This document shows, piece after piece, positions 26,058 to 34,420 of a stretch of DNA of 64,000 bases. The stretch covers positions 124,001 through 188,000 of the forward strand of contig DAIDKP010000015.1 of the NCBI GenBank assembly GCA_027449965.1, written 5' to 3'. The notes under the pieces were generated by a model. The model made no database searches, was not told the DNA's origin, and was given only the letters and a program-made list of their open reading frames with translations. The position numbers and the translations under genes were made by a program. The stretch is from Acidobacteriaceae bacterium. Lineage in GTDB: Bacteria > Acidobacteriota > Terriglobia > Terriglobales > Acidobacteriaceae. Each line of letters starts with the position of its first letter. The stretch's first letter is position 1.

Positions 26058-27335
26058 ATGTTTTACACTCAAGCACGAATGTCTTCTCGCACCACAGCAC
26101 GCGTCAGCCTCAGCGCATTGCTCGGAACCCCCGTCACCGATGCAAGCGGCAAAACTTATGGCCACCTCAAAGATGTCGCCGTTTTCACTGGCGCCGAGGC
26201 CGGTCGCGTTGCCGGGCTGATCCTCAAGACACGGGAAGGCAAGCGTATCGTCCACGCTGCACAGGTTATTGAAACTCCATCAGGCAATCTGGAGCTGCGT
26301 TCGCCCAAGGTTCTGCTGCCGCTGGCGGGAGACGAAAACTACCTTTTCCTCTGGCAGGATCTGATCGACCGTCAGATCATCGACATTCATGGACGCAAAG
26401 TAGTCCGCGTCAACGACGTTGTACTGGAGTGGCTGGGGCAGGGCAGCGCCCACCTGCTGCGCGTTGCCGAGGTGGAGATTGGACTTCGCGGAGCTGTGCA
26501 GCGCGTCTTCAAAGGCATCCTGCCGCGCCGTGCTCTCGATGCTCTGGCGCAGGGTGTCAGCACGCGCGTCATTCCCTGGCACTTTGTCGATGTCATCGAG
26601 GTAGACCCGGCGCGGCGCGTCAAACTGCGCATCGAGCATGAGCGTCTGGCCGACCTGCACCCCTCTGACCTGGCTGAAATTCTCGCGGACCTGGCTCCTG
26701 CCGAACGCGACGCCATCTTCAAGACGCTCGATGAGGAAGTGGCCGCTGAAGCGCTGGAAGAGGTCGATCCCAAGCTCCAGAAGTCGCTGCTTGAGTCGCT
26801 CGACGAAGAGCGAATCGCCGATATCGTCGAAGAGATGGACCCCGCCGCCGCCGCCGATCTGCTCAATGAGCTTTCCGACGAACGCTCCGAGGCCATCCTC
26901 GAAGAGATGGAGCCGGAAGAGCGGCAGGAGGTCGCAGAGCTGCTGGAGTTTGACGAGCACTCCGCCGCCGGACGCATGACCACCGCGTTTGTCTCCGTCG
27001 GTGCGGATGCCACGACCGCGGATGCAATCGCGGCGCTGGGTGAGTTTGATGGCGATCTCGAAACCGTCTCTGAGATTTACCTGCTCACACCCGACGGCGT
27101 ACCCACGGCCGCCGTTCCGCTGGCACGCATTCTCATGGCCCAGCCACAGACCCGGCTCGCTGTACTCGCAGAGCCGCGCATGATCTCCTGCCCCTTCGAT
27201 CTGCACCAGGATGACATGGCCGAACTTTTTGACAAATATAGTCTGCGCTCGCTTGCCGTCGTGAATGCTCAGGGAAGAATGGTCGGCGTCGTACACGCCG
27301 ATCAGGTCATTAGCTTCCTCATCGAAAAGCTGTAA
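26058..27335 (+). CDS. MgtE-like regulatory protein (PRC-barrel, MgtE_N, CBS), no channel domain
   Basis: This 425-residue soluble protein begins with two PRC-barrel-like segments (about 18-75 and 108-160; for example TDASGKTYGHLKDVAVF and DIHGRKVVRVNDVVLEWL). An MgtE_N domain of acidic helical hairpins follows (about 200-305; repeats like LHPSDLAEILADL, EERIADIVEEMDP and ELSDERSEAILEEM), then two CBS motifs (about 308-425). In MgtE this cytosolic assembly senses Mg2+ and gates the pore, but the roughly 130-residue membrane channel domain is missing and a true stop follows CBS2. It may sense Mg2+ or nucleotide for another partner (inference). ATG 26079 is an alternative start; neither has a clear ribosome binding site. 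Confidence 0.85.
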   Translation: MFYTQARMSSRTTARVSLSALLGTPVTDASGKTYGHLKDVAVFTGAEAGRVAGLILKTREGKRIVHAAQVIETPSGNLELRSPKVLLPLAGDENYLFLWQDLIDRQIIDIHGRKVVRVNDVVLEWLGQGSAHLLRVAEVEIGLRGAVQRVFKGILPRRALDALAQGVSTRVIPWHFVDVIEVDPARRVKLRIEHERLADLHPSDLAEILADLAPAERDAIFKTLDEEVAAEALEEVDPKLQKSLLESLDEERIADIVEEMDPAAAADLLNELSDERSEAILEEMEPEERQEVAELLEFDEHSAAGRMTTAFVSVGADATTADAIAALGEFDGDLETVSEIYLLTPDGVPTAAVPLARILMAQPQTRLAVLAEPRMISCPFDLHQDDMAELFDKYSLRSLAVVNAQGRMVGVVHADQVISFLIEKL

Positions 27336-27408
27336 ATTCTGGTTGGAATCCAGTCGGCCTTCCGTTCTACGGAGCGTCGATATGCTCTCGATTCAGAGCC
27401 GTATTCGC

Positions 27409-28881
27409 TCAGAAGCCGTGGACTGCTGCGAAGCTCTGTGCCGCCGAGTGCGCTGCGTCCAGCACGTGCCCCGGCAGAATGCCCAGAACCAGCGTAGCCA
27501 GCGCCGCGATTCCCACCGCAAGCGTCACGCCCACTCCCACGGAAGACAGGCCCTCAGCCTTTGCGCTGGAGGCAGCAGGCTGCGCTATGCTCAGGGCCAG
27601 CCGCAGATAATATGCTGCGGCAATGCCGGAGTTCAGCAGGCCAATCAGCACCAGCCATCCCGCACCGCCCTGCATGGCCGTCGTGAACGAGTAGAACTTG
27701 GCAAAGAAGCCGCCCGTGAAGGGAATGCCGATCAGTGAGATCAGAAACAGCAGCATCAGTCCGCCAGCCAGTGGCGAGGAATACAGCACACCGCGATAGT
27801 CCGTCACTGTCGAACGGCGTTCGTCATAGCCGCCCACAGCGCTCAGCAGCGCAAAGATGCCCACATTCATCGCCGCATACGCCGCCGTGTAGAACCCGAC
27901 GGCAGCAATCGGTTCCGTGCCTGAGCCGGTAAAGGCAGCCAGCAGATATCCGGCATGGGCAATCGAGGAGTACGCCAGCATTCGTTTCACGTTATGCTGG
28001 CGCAGCGCTGCCAGATTCCCCACCGTCATCGAGACGGCGGCCACAACCCACATCAGCGGCATCCAAAGCGGATGGAGCAGCGGGAAGACCCCGTAGAGCA
28101 GCCGGATGAGCAGCGCAAAGGCAGCCACTTTCGGAGCCGTGCTCATCAGCGCAACCACTGGCGTCGGCGCGCCTTCATAGACATCCGGCGTCCACACATG
28201 GAACGGTGCCGCAGAGACCTTGAACAGTACACCCACCATCATCAGCCCAAAGGCCAGCAGTACGAAGACGTGTGAGCGGGCAGCCGGCAGCAGCGTGGCA
28301 ATCTCACGCACTTCCGTAGTTCCGGTCGCGCCAAAGACCATCGCAATGCCATACAGCAGAAACGCTGTAGCAAATGACCCGAGCAGGAAGTACTTCATCG
28401 CTGCCTCCGGACCCTTGCCCGTCTGTTTGCGATAGCCGGCCAGCACATAGGTGGAGATCGAAGAGATCTCAAGTGCAATGAAGACCACCAGCAGCTCCAC
28501 CGCCGAGGTCAGCAGACACATGCCCACCGCGCCAAAGACCATCAGTGCGAAATACTCACCCACATGATGCTGAGCCGGGGATTTGTCTGGCGGCAGCGTA
28601 TCGATCGAAAGCAGAATGGCGACCAGCACAATGCCGCAGATCAGCACGTGAAAAAACGTGGAAAAGGCATCCGTCTGCACCGTGCCAAAGAAAGCGGTTC
28701 CAGCAGGCAGCGTGCTCTGCCACAGGCTGGCAGCAAGCGCCGCCATCACTCCTACTGCAGCCACCCATCCCAGCGGTCGACGGCTGGATTTTGGCGCCAT
28801 CGAAGCATCCGCCACCATCACCAGAACGCCCACCACGGTGAGCACAACCTCAGGGAAAATGCGAAAGATATCTGGAGTCAT
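27409..28881 (-). CDS. nuoN: NuoN, complex I membrane subunit
   Basis: This 490-residue antiporter-like subunit of NADH:quinone oxidoreductase has about 14 spans. Family landmarks are a key Glu in ALEISSISTYVLAGY, the lysine segment GPEAAMKYFLLGSFATAF, the conserved SAAPFHVWTPDVYEGAPTP, and KRMLAYSSIAHAGYLL. It carries one of the proton pathways of the membrane arm. Last gene of the operon; its start overlaps the nuoM stop by 4 bases (ATGA). It converges with the MgtE-like gene, with 73 bases between stops. Confidence 0.96.
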   Translation of the reverse strand: MTPDIFRIFPEVVLTVVGVLVMVADASMAPKSSRRPLGWVAAVGVMAALAASLWQSTLPAGTAFFGTVQTDAFSTFFHVLICGIVLVAILLSIDTLPPDKSPAQHHVGEYFALMVFGAVGMCLLTSAVELLVVFIALEISSISTYVLAGYRKQTGKGPEAAMKYFLLGSFATAFLLYGIAMVFGATGTTEVREIATLLPAARSHVFVLLAFGLMMVGVLFKVSAAPFHVWTPDVYEGAPTPVVALMSTAPKVAAFALLIRLLYGVFPLLHPLWMPLMWVVAAVSMTVGNLAALRQHNVKRMLAYSSIAHAGYLLAAFTGSGTEPIAAVGFYTAAYAAMNVGIFALLSAVGGYDERRSTVTDYRGVLYSSPLAGGLMLLFLISLIGIPFTGGFFAKFYSFTTAMQGGAGWLVLIGLLNSGIAAAYYLRLALSIAQPAASSAKAEGLSSVGVGVTLAVGIAALATLVLGILPGHVLDAAHSAAQSFAAVHGF

Positions 28882-30419
28882 CGAGGTTCTCCCGTTGAGG
28901 CTGAAGTAACCGCGCCGTAGGCTGCCGAGACAGGCGCCTGATCGACGGTAAGGAACCTCTGCGTGACACCTTGCAGCGCTGGCTCCATGGTGCTTGTCCA
29001 GAGCGTCGGCATCACACCCATCGCCAGCATGATCATGGCCAGTACCCCCACAGTGCAGGTTTCCTGCCAGCTTAGATCACGAATCCTGGGGCTGTTCGTT
29101 TCGGCCTCACCCAAAAAAATCTTCTGGATCAGCCGAAGCATATACGCAGCGCTCAGGATCACGCCCAGCGCCGCAGCCGTTGCCCAGCCTTTGCCCACTC
29201 CGGTGAATGTGCCGGAAAGCACCAGAAATTCGCCCACAAAACCATTCAGCAGCGGCAGGCCAATCATCGCCAGGCTTGCAATCACAAACAGCGCGGCCAG
29301 ACGAGGCGCCCTGTGCGCCGCTCCGCCAAAGCTGGCAATCTGGCAACTTCGCGCGCTGTCATACAACACGCCCAGCATCAGGAAAAGCGCCGCCCCGATC
29401 AGTCCCTCGTTCACCGTTTGCAGCAGCGCTCCGTTCATGCCGCTCAGCGTGAAGCCGTAGATGCCCAGCGTGCAGAAGCTCAGGCTGCTCAGCGTTGCAT
29501 ACGACAGCAGCTTCCAAAAGTCTCTCTGCACCAGCGCCAGCATCGCGCCATACAGAATGCCTGCCACGGCCAATCCAATCATCCACGGAGCAGCCTCACG
29601 CGCCAGGGCAGGGAACAGTTCCACATGGAAGCGAATCAGCGAGTACAGCCCAAGTTTCCCCGCCGCAATCATGGCAATCGCCACAGGCGCTTCGGAGAAA
29701 GTATCCGCCAGCCATCCATGCATCCCCAGCACCGGCACCTTCACCGCAAAGGCCAGCAGAAACGCAACCGAAACCCAGCCAAGCTGCCAGCCGGGCAAGC
29801 TGCCACTGGCAATCGCAGCCTGCAAAGCCGCGTAGTCGAAGCTGCCCGTATGCGCATAGAGCCAAAGCAGCGCCACTAGCAGCGGTGCCGACGGAATGAA
29901 GGTGTACAGGAAAAACCGCAGTGCCGCTTTCGTCGCGGAAGCTTCACTCAGATTGCGGCCAAACATCGCTGTCAGAATCGCAATCGGAATCAGCGAAAGC
30001 TCCCAGAAGCCGTAGTAAAGCATCAGGTCCAGCGAGACAAACACGCCCACCATCGCCGTCTGTTGCAGCAGGAACAGCGAATAAAAGGCTTTCGTGTTTT
30101 TCTGGATCGACTTCCAGCTTGCCAGCACGCCCACCGGAGCCAGCAGCCCCACCAGCACCACCAGCCAAAGCGAAAGACCATCCACGCCCAGGTGATAGCT
30201 GATCCGAGGATGACTCAGCCACAGCACATTCTCTTCAAACTGGAATCCGCCACGACCGCTGACAAAGTGCGCAGGCAGGTGTAATGTGCAGGCAAAGGTA
30301 AACAGCGAATCCAGCAAAGCGATCCAGGCTGGAATTTTGCCTCGCTCCGGCAGCAGCAGAACCAGCGCGGCTCCAGCCAGCGGCACCAGCAGAATCAGAC
30401 TGAGAATCACGTTATCCAT
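28878..30419 (-). CDS. nuoM: NuoM, complex I membrane subunit
   Basis: This 513-residue antiporter-like proton-pumping subunit has about 14 spans. Landmarks are FWELSLIPIAILTAMFG (key Glu), KVPVLGMHGWLADTFSEAP and KLLSYATLSSLSFCTLG. ATG 30419 (MDNVILSLILLVPLAG) is the natural start, since the frame upstream overlaps nuoL and has no family sequence. It lies 4 bases after the nuoL stop and overlaps nuoN by 4 bases, so NuoL, NuoM and NuoN are tightly coupled. Confidence 0.96.
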   Translation of the reverse strand: MDNVILSLILLVPLAGAALVLLLPERGKIPAWIALLDSLFTFACTLHLPAHFVSGRGGFQFEENVLWLSHPRISYHLGVDGLSLWLVVLVGLLAPVGVLASWKSIQKNTKAFYSLFLLQQTAMVGVFVSLDLMLYYGFWELSLIPIAILTAMFGRNLSEASATKAALRFFLYTFIPSAPLLVALLWLYAHTGSFDYAALQAAIASGSLPGWQLGWVSVAFLLAFAVKVPVLGMHGWLADTFSEAPVAIAMIAAGKLGLYSLIRFHVELFPALAREAAPWMIGLAVAGILYGAMLALVQRDFWKLLSYATLSSLSFCTLGIYGFTLSGMNGALLQTVNEGLIGAALFLMLGVLYDSARSCQIASFGGAAHRAPRLAALFVIASLAMIGLPLLNGFVGEFLVLSGTFTGVGKGWATAAALGVILSAAYMLRLIQKIFLGEAETNSPRIRDLSWQETCTVGVLAMIMLAMGVMPTLWTSTMEPALQGVTQRFLTVDQAPVSAAYGAVTSASTGEPR

Positions 30420-30423
30420 ATCG

Positions 30424-32397
30424 TTACCGCACCGCCCACGAAAGAGTCTGTGCAAAACCGCCCACGCCCAGCAGTGTGCCCGCCAGAACAAAGATCAGCA
30501 GAACCGCCGCCGCCGCCGCCAGCCACGCCGCATAGGAGCGAAGATTGCCCGATTGCCATCGCCGCAGCCACTCGCCACACAACCCCGCAATGCCTGCCAG
30601 CAGCCACGCTGAGCCGCGCACCAGCACCAACTCGCCGATCCACCCCAGCACATAGCGTGCAATCCACTCGATCGGTCGCACCACGCAGGCGATATACAGC
30701 TCATCGATCCAGTATTTGTTCTCCAGCACTCGTCTTGGCCCGGCCAGGCTTTCCGTCGCGCCCCGGCTTTCTGAGCGTGCATAGAGGCTGTGCGCCACAA
30801 ACCATCCAGTCGCCGCCACCAACACCGCCAGCACCGAAAGCATCAGCTCGACATGCGCGTCGCCCGCGTTGGCGGCCTTGCCCGTCACCGGCGCCAGAAA
30901 TGCCCCGAAGCGTTCCATTCCCACCCAGCCGCCACCCACCGACAGCGCCGCCAGAATCACCAGCGGTGTGAGCATGATCCACGGGCTTTCGTGCGCATGG
31001 GCTTGTTTGTGATCATGTTCGTGCCCATGCTCATGTTGGGCATGGCCACGAGCGCGCGATTGGCCCATGAACGTCATGTACCACAAACGGAACATGTAAA
31101 AGCTGGTCAGCAGAGCCGTAATCAGGCCCACCGTCCAAAGCGCTTTTCCCGCTGCGCCCTGCTCAAATGCCGCAGCCAGAATCGCATCTTTGGAGAAGAA
31201 TCCGGCGAAGGGAAAGAAGCCGGAGATTGCCAGCACCGCCGCAGTCATCGTCCAGAAGGTTACCGGCATCTCTTTGCGCAGTCCGCCCATCCGTCGCATA
31301 TCCTGTTCGCCGCTCAGTCCGTGAATCACCGAACCGGCAGCCAGGAAGAGCAGCGCCTTGAAGAACGCATGGGTCATCAGGTGAAAGACCGCCGCCGAGT
31401 ACGCTCCCACGCCGCAGGCCAGAAACATGTATCCAAGTTGCGAGATCGTCGAATACGCCAGTACGCGCTTGATATCGGTCTGGACCATCGCGACCGTCGC
31501 TGCAAAAAACGCCGTTGCCGCCCCAATCACCGCCACCACCATCAGCGCTGTCGGTGAAAGGTCAAAGAGAGCGTGCGCGCGCGCAATCATGTACACGCCC
31601 GCCGTCACCATCGTCGCCGCATGAATCAGCGCCGAAACCGGCGTCGGACCCTCCATCGCGTCAGGCAGCCAGATATACAGCGGAATCTGCGCGCTCTTGC
31701 CCGTTGCGCCCAGCAGCAGACAGAGACAGATCAGCGTGATCGTTCCACCCGACAACGCCGCGGGAGTGGCAAGATGGGCCGCAATCTCCGAGAAGTTCAG
31801 CGTCCCGAAGTTCGCCAGCAGCAGAAAGATCGCAATCAGAAAACCGAAGTCGCCCACTCGATTGACGACGAATGCCTTCTTGCCCGCGTCGCCTGCGGAT
31901 TTGCGGTCGATATAAAAACCAATCAGCAGATACGAGGCCAGTCCCACACCTTCCCAGCCCACAAACATCAGCAGAAAGTTTGCCGCCAGCACCAGAGTCG
32001 TCATGAAGAACAGGAAGAGATTCAGGTAGGCAAAGTAGCGCCAATAACCCGCTTCATGCTCCATGTAGCCGACCGAGTAGAGGTGAATCAGGAAGCCGAC
32101 GCCTGTAATCACCAGCAGCATCACCAGCGTCAACTGATCCAGCGCCAGACCAAAGCCTATATGCATCGCGCCAGAGACGATCCACGCCGGCGCATCGTGT
32201 TCCACCACCGGCAGAGCCAGTCCGGTATGAACCATCCACGCCGCCCGCGCCACCAGTGCAAAAGAGGCCAGCGGAAAGATCAATGCGATTGCGGAGACCA
32301 GCGCCTTCGGCAGTCTGCTGCCCAACACGCCATTGAGCAGAAAACCGAGAAGCGGTAGCAGCGGAATCAGAGGTAGGAACAACATGGGATCGTTCAT
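30424..32397 (-). CDS. nuoL: NuoL, complex I membrane subunit
   Basis: This 657-residue distal antiporter-like subunit has the long lateral C-terminal helix that braces the membrane arm. Landmarks are [38 protein letters not shown] and [21 protein letters not shown] His-rich loop ([19 protein letters not shown], about residue 455) lies between late spans; it could bind metal, but similar His-rich loops in NuoL have no proven role. Its ATG overlaps the nuoK stop by 4 bases. Confidence 0.97.
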   Translation of the reverse strand: MNDPMLFLPLIPLLPLLGFLLNGVLGSRLPKALVSAIALIFPLASFALVARAAWMVHTGLALPVVEHDAPAWIVSGAMHIGFGLALDQLTLVMLLVITGVGFLIHLYSVGYMEHEAGYWRYFAYLNLFLFFMTTLVLAANFLLMFVGWEGVGLASYLLIGFYIDRKSAGDAGKKAFVVNRVGDFGFLIAIFLLLANFGTLNFSEIAAHLATPAALSGGTITLICLCLLLGATGKSAQIPLYIWLPDAMEGPTPVSALIHAATMVTAGVYMIARAHALFDLSPTALMVVAVIGAATAFFAATVAMVQTDIKRVLAYSTISQLGYMFLACGVGAYSAAVFHLMTHAFFKALLFLAAGSVIHGLSGEQDMRRMGGLRKEMPVTFWTMTAAVLAISGFFPFAGFFSKDAILAAAFEQGAAGKALWTVGLITALLTSFYMFRLWYMTFMGQSRARGHAQHEHGHEHDHKQAHAHESPWIMLTPLVILAALSVGGGWVGMERFGAFLAPVTGKAANAGDAHVELMLSVLAVLVAATGWFVAHSLYARSESRGATESLAGPRRVLENKYWIDELYIACVVRPIEWIARYVLGWIGELVLVRGSAWLLAGIAGLCGEWLRRWQSGNLRSYAAWLAAAAAVLLIFVLAGTLLGVGGFAQTLSWAVR

Positions 32398-32705
32398 AAT
32401 TTCATCAGGTCAATCTGGTCGACGGTGAGCGTGCCACGAGCACGGAAGATGGAGATGATGATGGCCAGGCCCACGGCAGCTTCCGCCGCCGCCACCATCA
32501 TCACAAAAAAGACAAAAATCTGCCCCTTCACCGCGTGCCACTCATGCGCAAAGGTCACAAAGCTCAGGTTGACGGCGTTCAGCATCAGCTCAATCGACAT
32601 GAAGATCGAAATCAGGCTGCGCTTGATCAGAAACCCCACCACGCCCAGTGTGAACAACGCTGCGCTCAGGATCAGATACCACTCTGCTGGAACGGTCGTA
32701 TTCAT
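32394..32705 (-). CDS. nuoK: NuoK, complex I membrane subunit
   Basis: This 103-residue subunit has three spans. The two conserved membrane glutamates lie in [16 protein letters not shown] and [18 protein letters not shown]; both are needed for proton translocation in E. coli NuoK. It overlaps nuoJ upstream and nuoL downstream by 4 bases each (ATGA), so J, K and L are translationally coupled. Confidence 0.97.
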   Translation of the reverse strand: MNTTVPAEWYLILSAALFTLGVVGFLIKRSLISIFMSIELMLNAVNLSFVTFAHEWHAVKGQIFVFFVMMVAAAEAAVGLAIIISIFRARGTLTVDQIDLMKL

Positions 32706-33205
32706 GCCTCTCCGTTATCCTTTCGGGCCAGTGCCACCGCTCCCAGAATGGCAATCAGAATCAGCACTGAGGTCAGTTCAAATGGCAGCAGCAGATCGTG
32801 AAACAACACCCTGCTCAACTCCTGCGTTGTCGTCACTCCATCGCTGAGCGAGATCATGCCATAGTGCCGCCCGGCGCGAAGAATCGTCGCCGACAGAACG
32901 GCCAGCAGCACCGCTACAGCAGGAAAGCCCAGCGTCTTTGCCGTGTGGCTACCCCAGGTCTTTTCCTCGCGTCCCTCATTCAGCAGCATCACGACAAAGG
33001 TAAACAGAACCATGATCGCGCCCGCGTAGACGATGATCTGCGCCATCGCCAGAAACTCCGCGCCCAGCAGCAGATACAACACGGCCAGCGACGACATCAC
33101 CACAATCAGTGAGAGCGCGCTGTTGATGGGATGTTTCTGCAGCAGCAGATTCACAGCGCCCGCCAGGGCAAACAACGCGAAGATCAGAAACAGTACCAGA
33201 TGCAT
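32702..33205 (-). CDS. nuoJ: NuoJ, complex I membrane subunit
   Basis: This 167-residue subunit has about five spans, with the conserved [19 protein letters not shown] and [20 protein letters not shown]. The latter holds the pi-bulge helix central to coupling. ATG 33205 is chosen because the hydrophobic family sequence begins there; the frame is open 64 codons further up but that part overlaps nuoH and is polar. In most operons nuoI lies just upstream of nuoJ; here only a 122-bp spacer separates nuoH and nuoJ. Confidence 0.94.
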   Translation of the reverse strand: MHLVLFLIFALFALAGAVNLLLQKHPINSALSLIVVMSSLAVLYLLLGAEFLAMAQIIVYAGAIMVLFTFVVMLLNEGREEKTWGSHTAKTLGFPAVAVLLAVLSATILRAGRHYGMISLSDGVTTTQELSRVLFHDLLLPFELTSVLILIAILGAVALARKDNGEA

Positions 33206-33327
33206 CGGAAATCCAGTTTCTTCGTGCCCGGATTCATGGCAAAAGCCTGTGTGCACGACGCACAAGCCTCGGATTGTTTCAGGACCGGAAGCTCTGCGTA
33301 TCTCGCAGATTTCCTCCCGATTGTAAC

Positions 33328-34371
33328 TTAGAGCAAGGACAGTACCAGGCTCGTCCCCACAATGTTCAGCATCGCCACAGGAAGCAGAAACTTCCACCCA
33401 AAACCCATCAGTTGGTCATAGCGGAAACGCGGCAAAGTCCCGCGCACCCAGATATACAAAAAGAGAAAACAGAAGACCTTGGCCACAAACCAGAACAGCG
33501 GCGCCAGCGCCTGCACCACAAGATTCTGCGGCGGAGGAATCAGATCGCCGAACGGACTCGTCCACCCGCCCAGAAACAGCAGCGTTGCCACGCAGCCCAC
33601 GGTAATCATGTTTCCATACTCGGCCATGAAGAACATGGCGAACTTCATCGAGCTGTATTCGGTGTGATACCCGCCCGTCAGCTCCGTCTCCGCTTCCGGC
33701 AGGTCAAACGGTGCGCGATTGGTCTCCGCATACGCCGCCATCAGATACACAAAAAACGCGATGATCTGACCGCCGCCCAGAATGTTCCAGGAGGCAATGC
33801 CATGCACGGCCTGCACCTTCACAATGTCGGTCAGCGAAAGCGACCCGGCTCGCAGCACCACTCCCACCAGCGAAAGCCCCAGCGCCAGCTCATAGCTGAT
33901 CATCTGCGCCGAGGCGCGCAGCGAACCCAGCAAGGAATACTTGTTGTTGGACGACCAGCCGGAGAGCGCAATACCATACACGCCAATCGAGGTCACACTC
34001 AGCAGAATCAGCAGTCCGATATTCAGGTCTGAGATCTCAAACAGACGCATCCCATGCCACGTCATCGGCGCGCCAAAGGGAATCACCGCAATCGAAAGCA
34101 GAGAACAGCTCAGCGCAATCAGCGGCGCCAGCAGATACAGCGGACGATAGACCCCCGAAGGAATAATGTCTTCCTTCAGAAACAGCTTCAGTCCATCCAC
34201 CAGCGGCTGCAACAGGCCAAACGGCCCCACACGGCTAGGTCCCCAGCGGTTTTGAATGCGCCCCACAAGCTTGCGCTCCAGCAAAACCGTGTAGGCGACA
34301 GCCGTCAGAAAGATCACCAGGACCACGATGACCTTCACCAGACTCAACACCACAAACATCCAGAGTTGCAC
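33328..34371 (-). CDS. nuoH: NuoH, complex I quinone-site membrane subunit
   Basis: This 347-residue subunit has about eight spans and joins the peripheral and membrane arms around the quinone channel. Landmarks are LLERKLVGRIQNRWGPSRVG, the PFDLPEAETELTGGYHTEYS loop (acidic E-channel entry) and WVRGTLPRFRYDQLM. The start is set at GTG 34371 with AAGGA 8 bases upstream; ATG 34359 is also possible, while the frame start at 34401 has no ribosome binding site. It lies 49 bases after nuoG. Confidence 0.95.
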   Translation of the reverse strand: MQLWMFVVLSLVKVIVVLVIFLTAVAYTVLLERKLVGRIQNRWGPSRVGPFGLLQPLVDGLKLFLKEDIIPSGVYRPLYLLAPLIALSCSLLSIAVIPFGAPMTWHGMRLFEISDLNIGLLILLSVTSIGVYGIALSGWSSNNKYSLLGSLRASAQMISYELALGLSLVGVVLRAGSLSLTDIVKVQAVHGIASWNILGGGQIIAFFVYLMAAYAETNRAPFDLPEAETELTGGYHTEYSSMKFAMFFMAEYGNMITVGCVATLLFLGGWTSPFGDLIPPPQNLVVQALAPLFWFVAKVFCFLFLYIWVRGTLPRFRYDQLMGFGWKFLLPVAMLNIVGTSLVLSLL

Positions 34372-34420
34372 GCTTGCTATCCTTTCACTCCGCCGGTCCA
34401 ACGTCCCCGCGTCTCAATCC

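Noticed and set aside
33206-33327. Possible remnant of nuoI between nuoH and nuoJ
   Set aside because: I looked for CxxCxxC ferredoxin patterns in all frames of the 122-bp spacer and found none; a GGGAGG is present but no start follows it.
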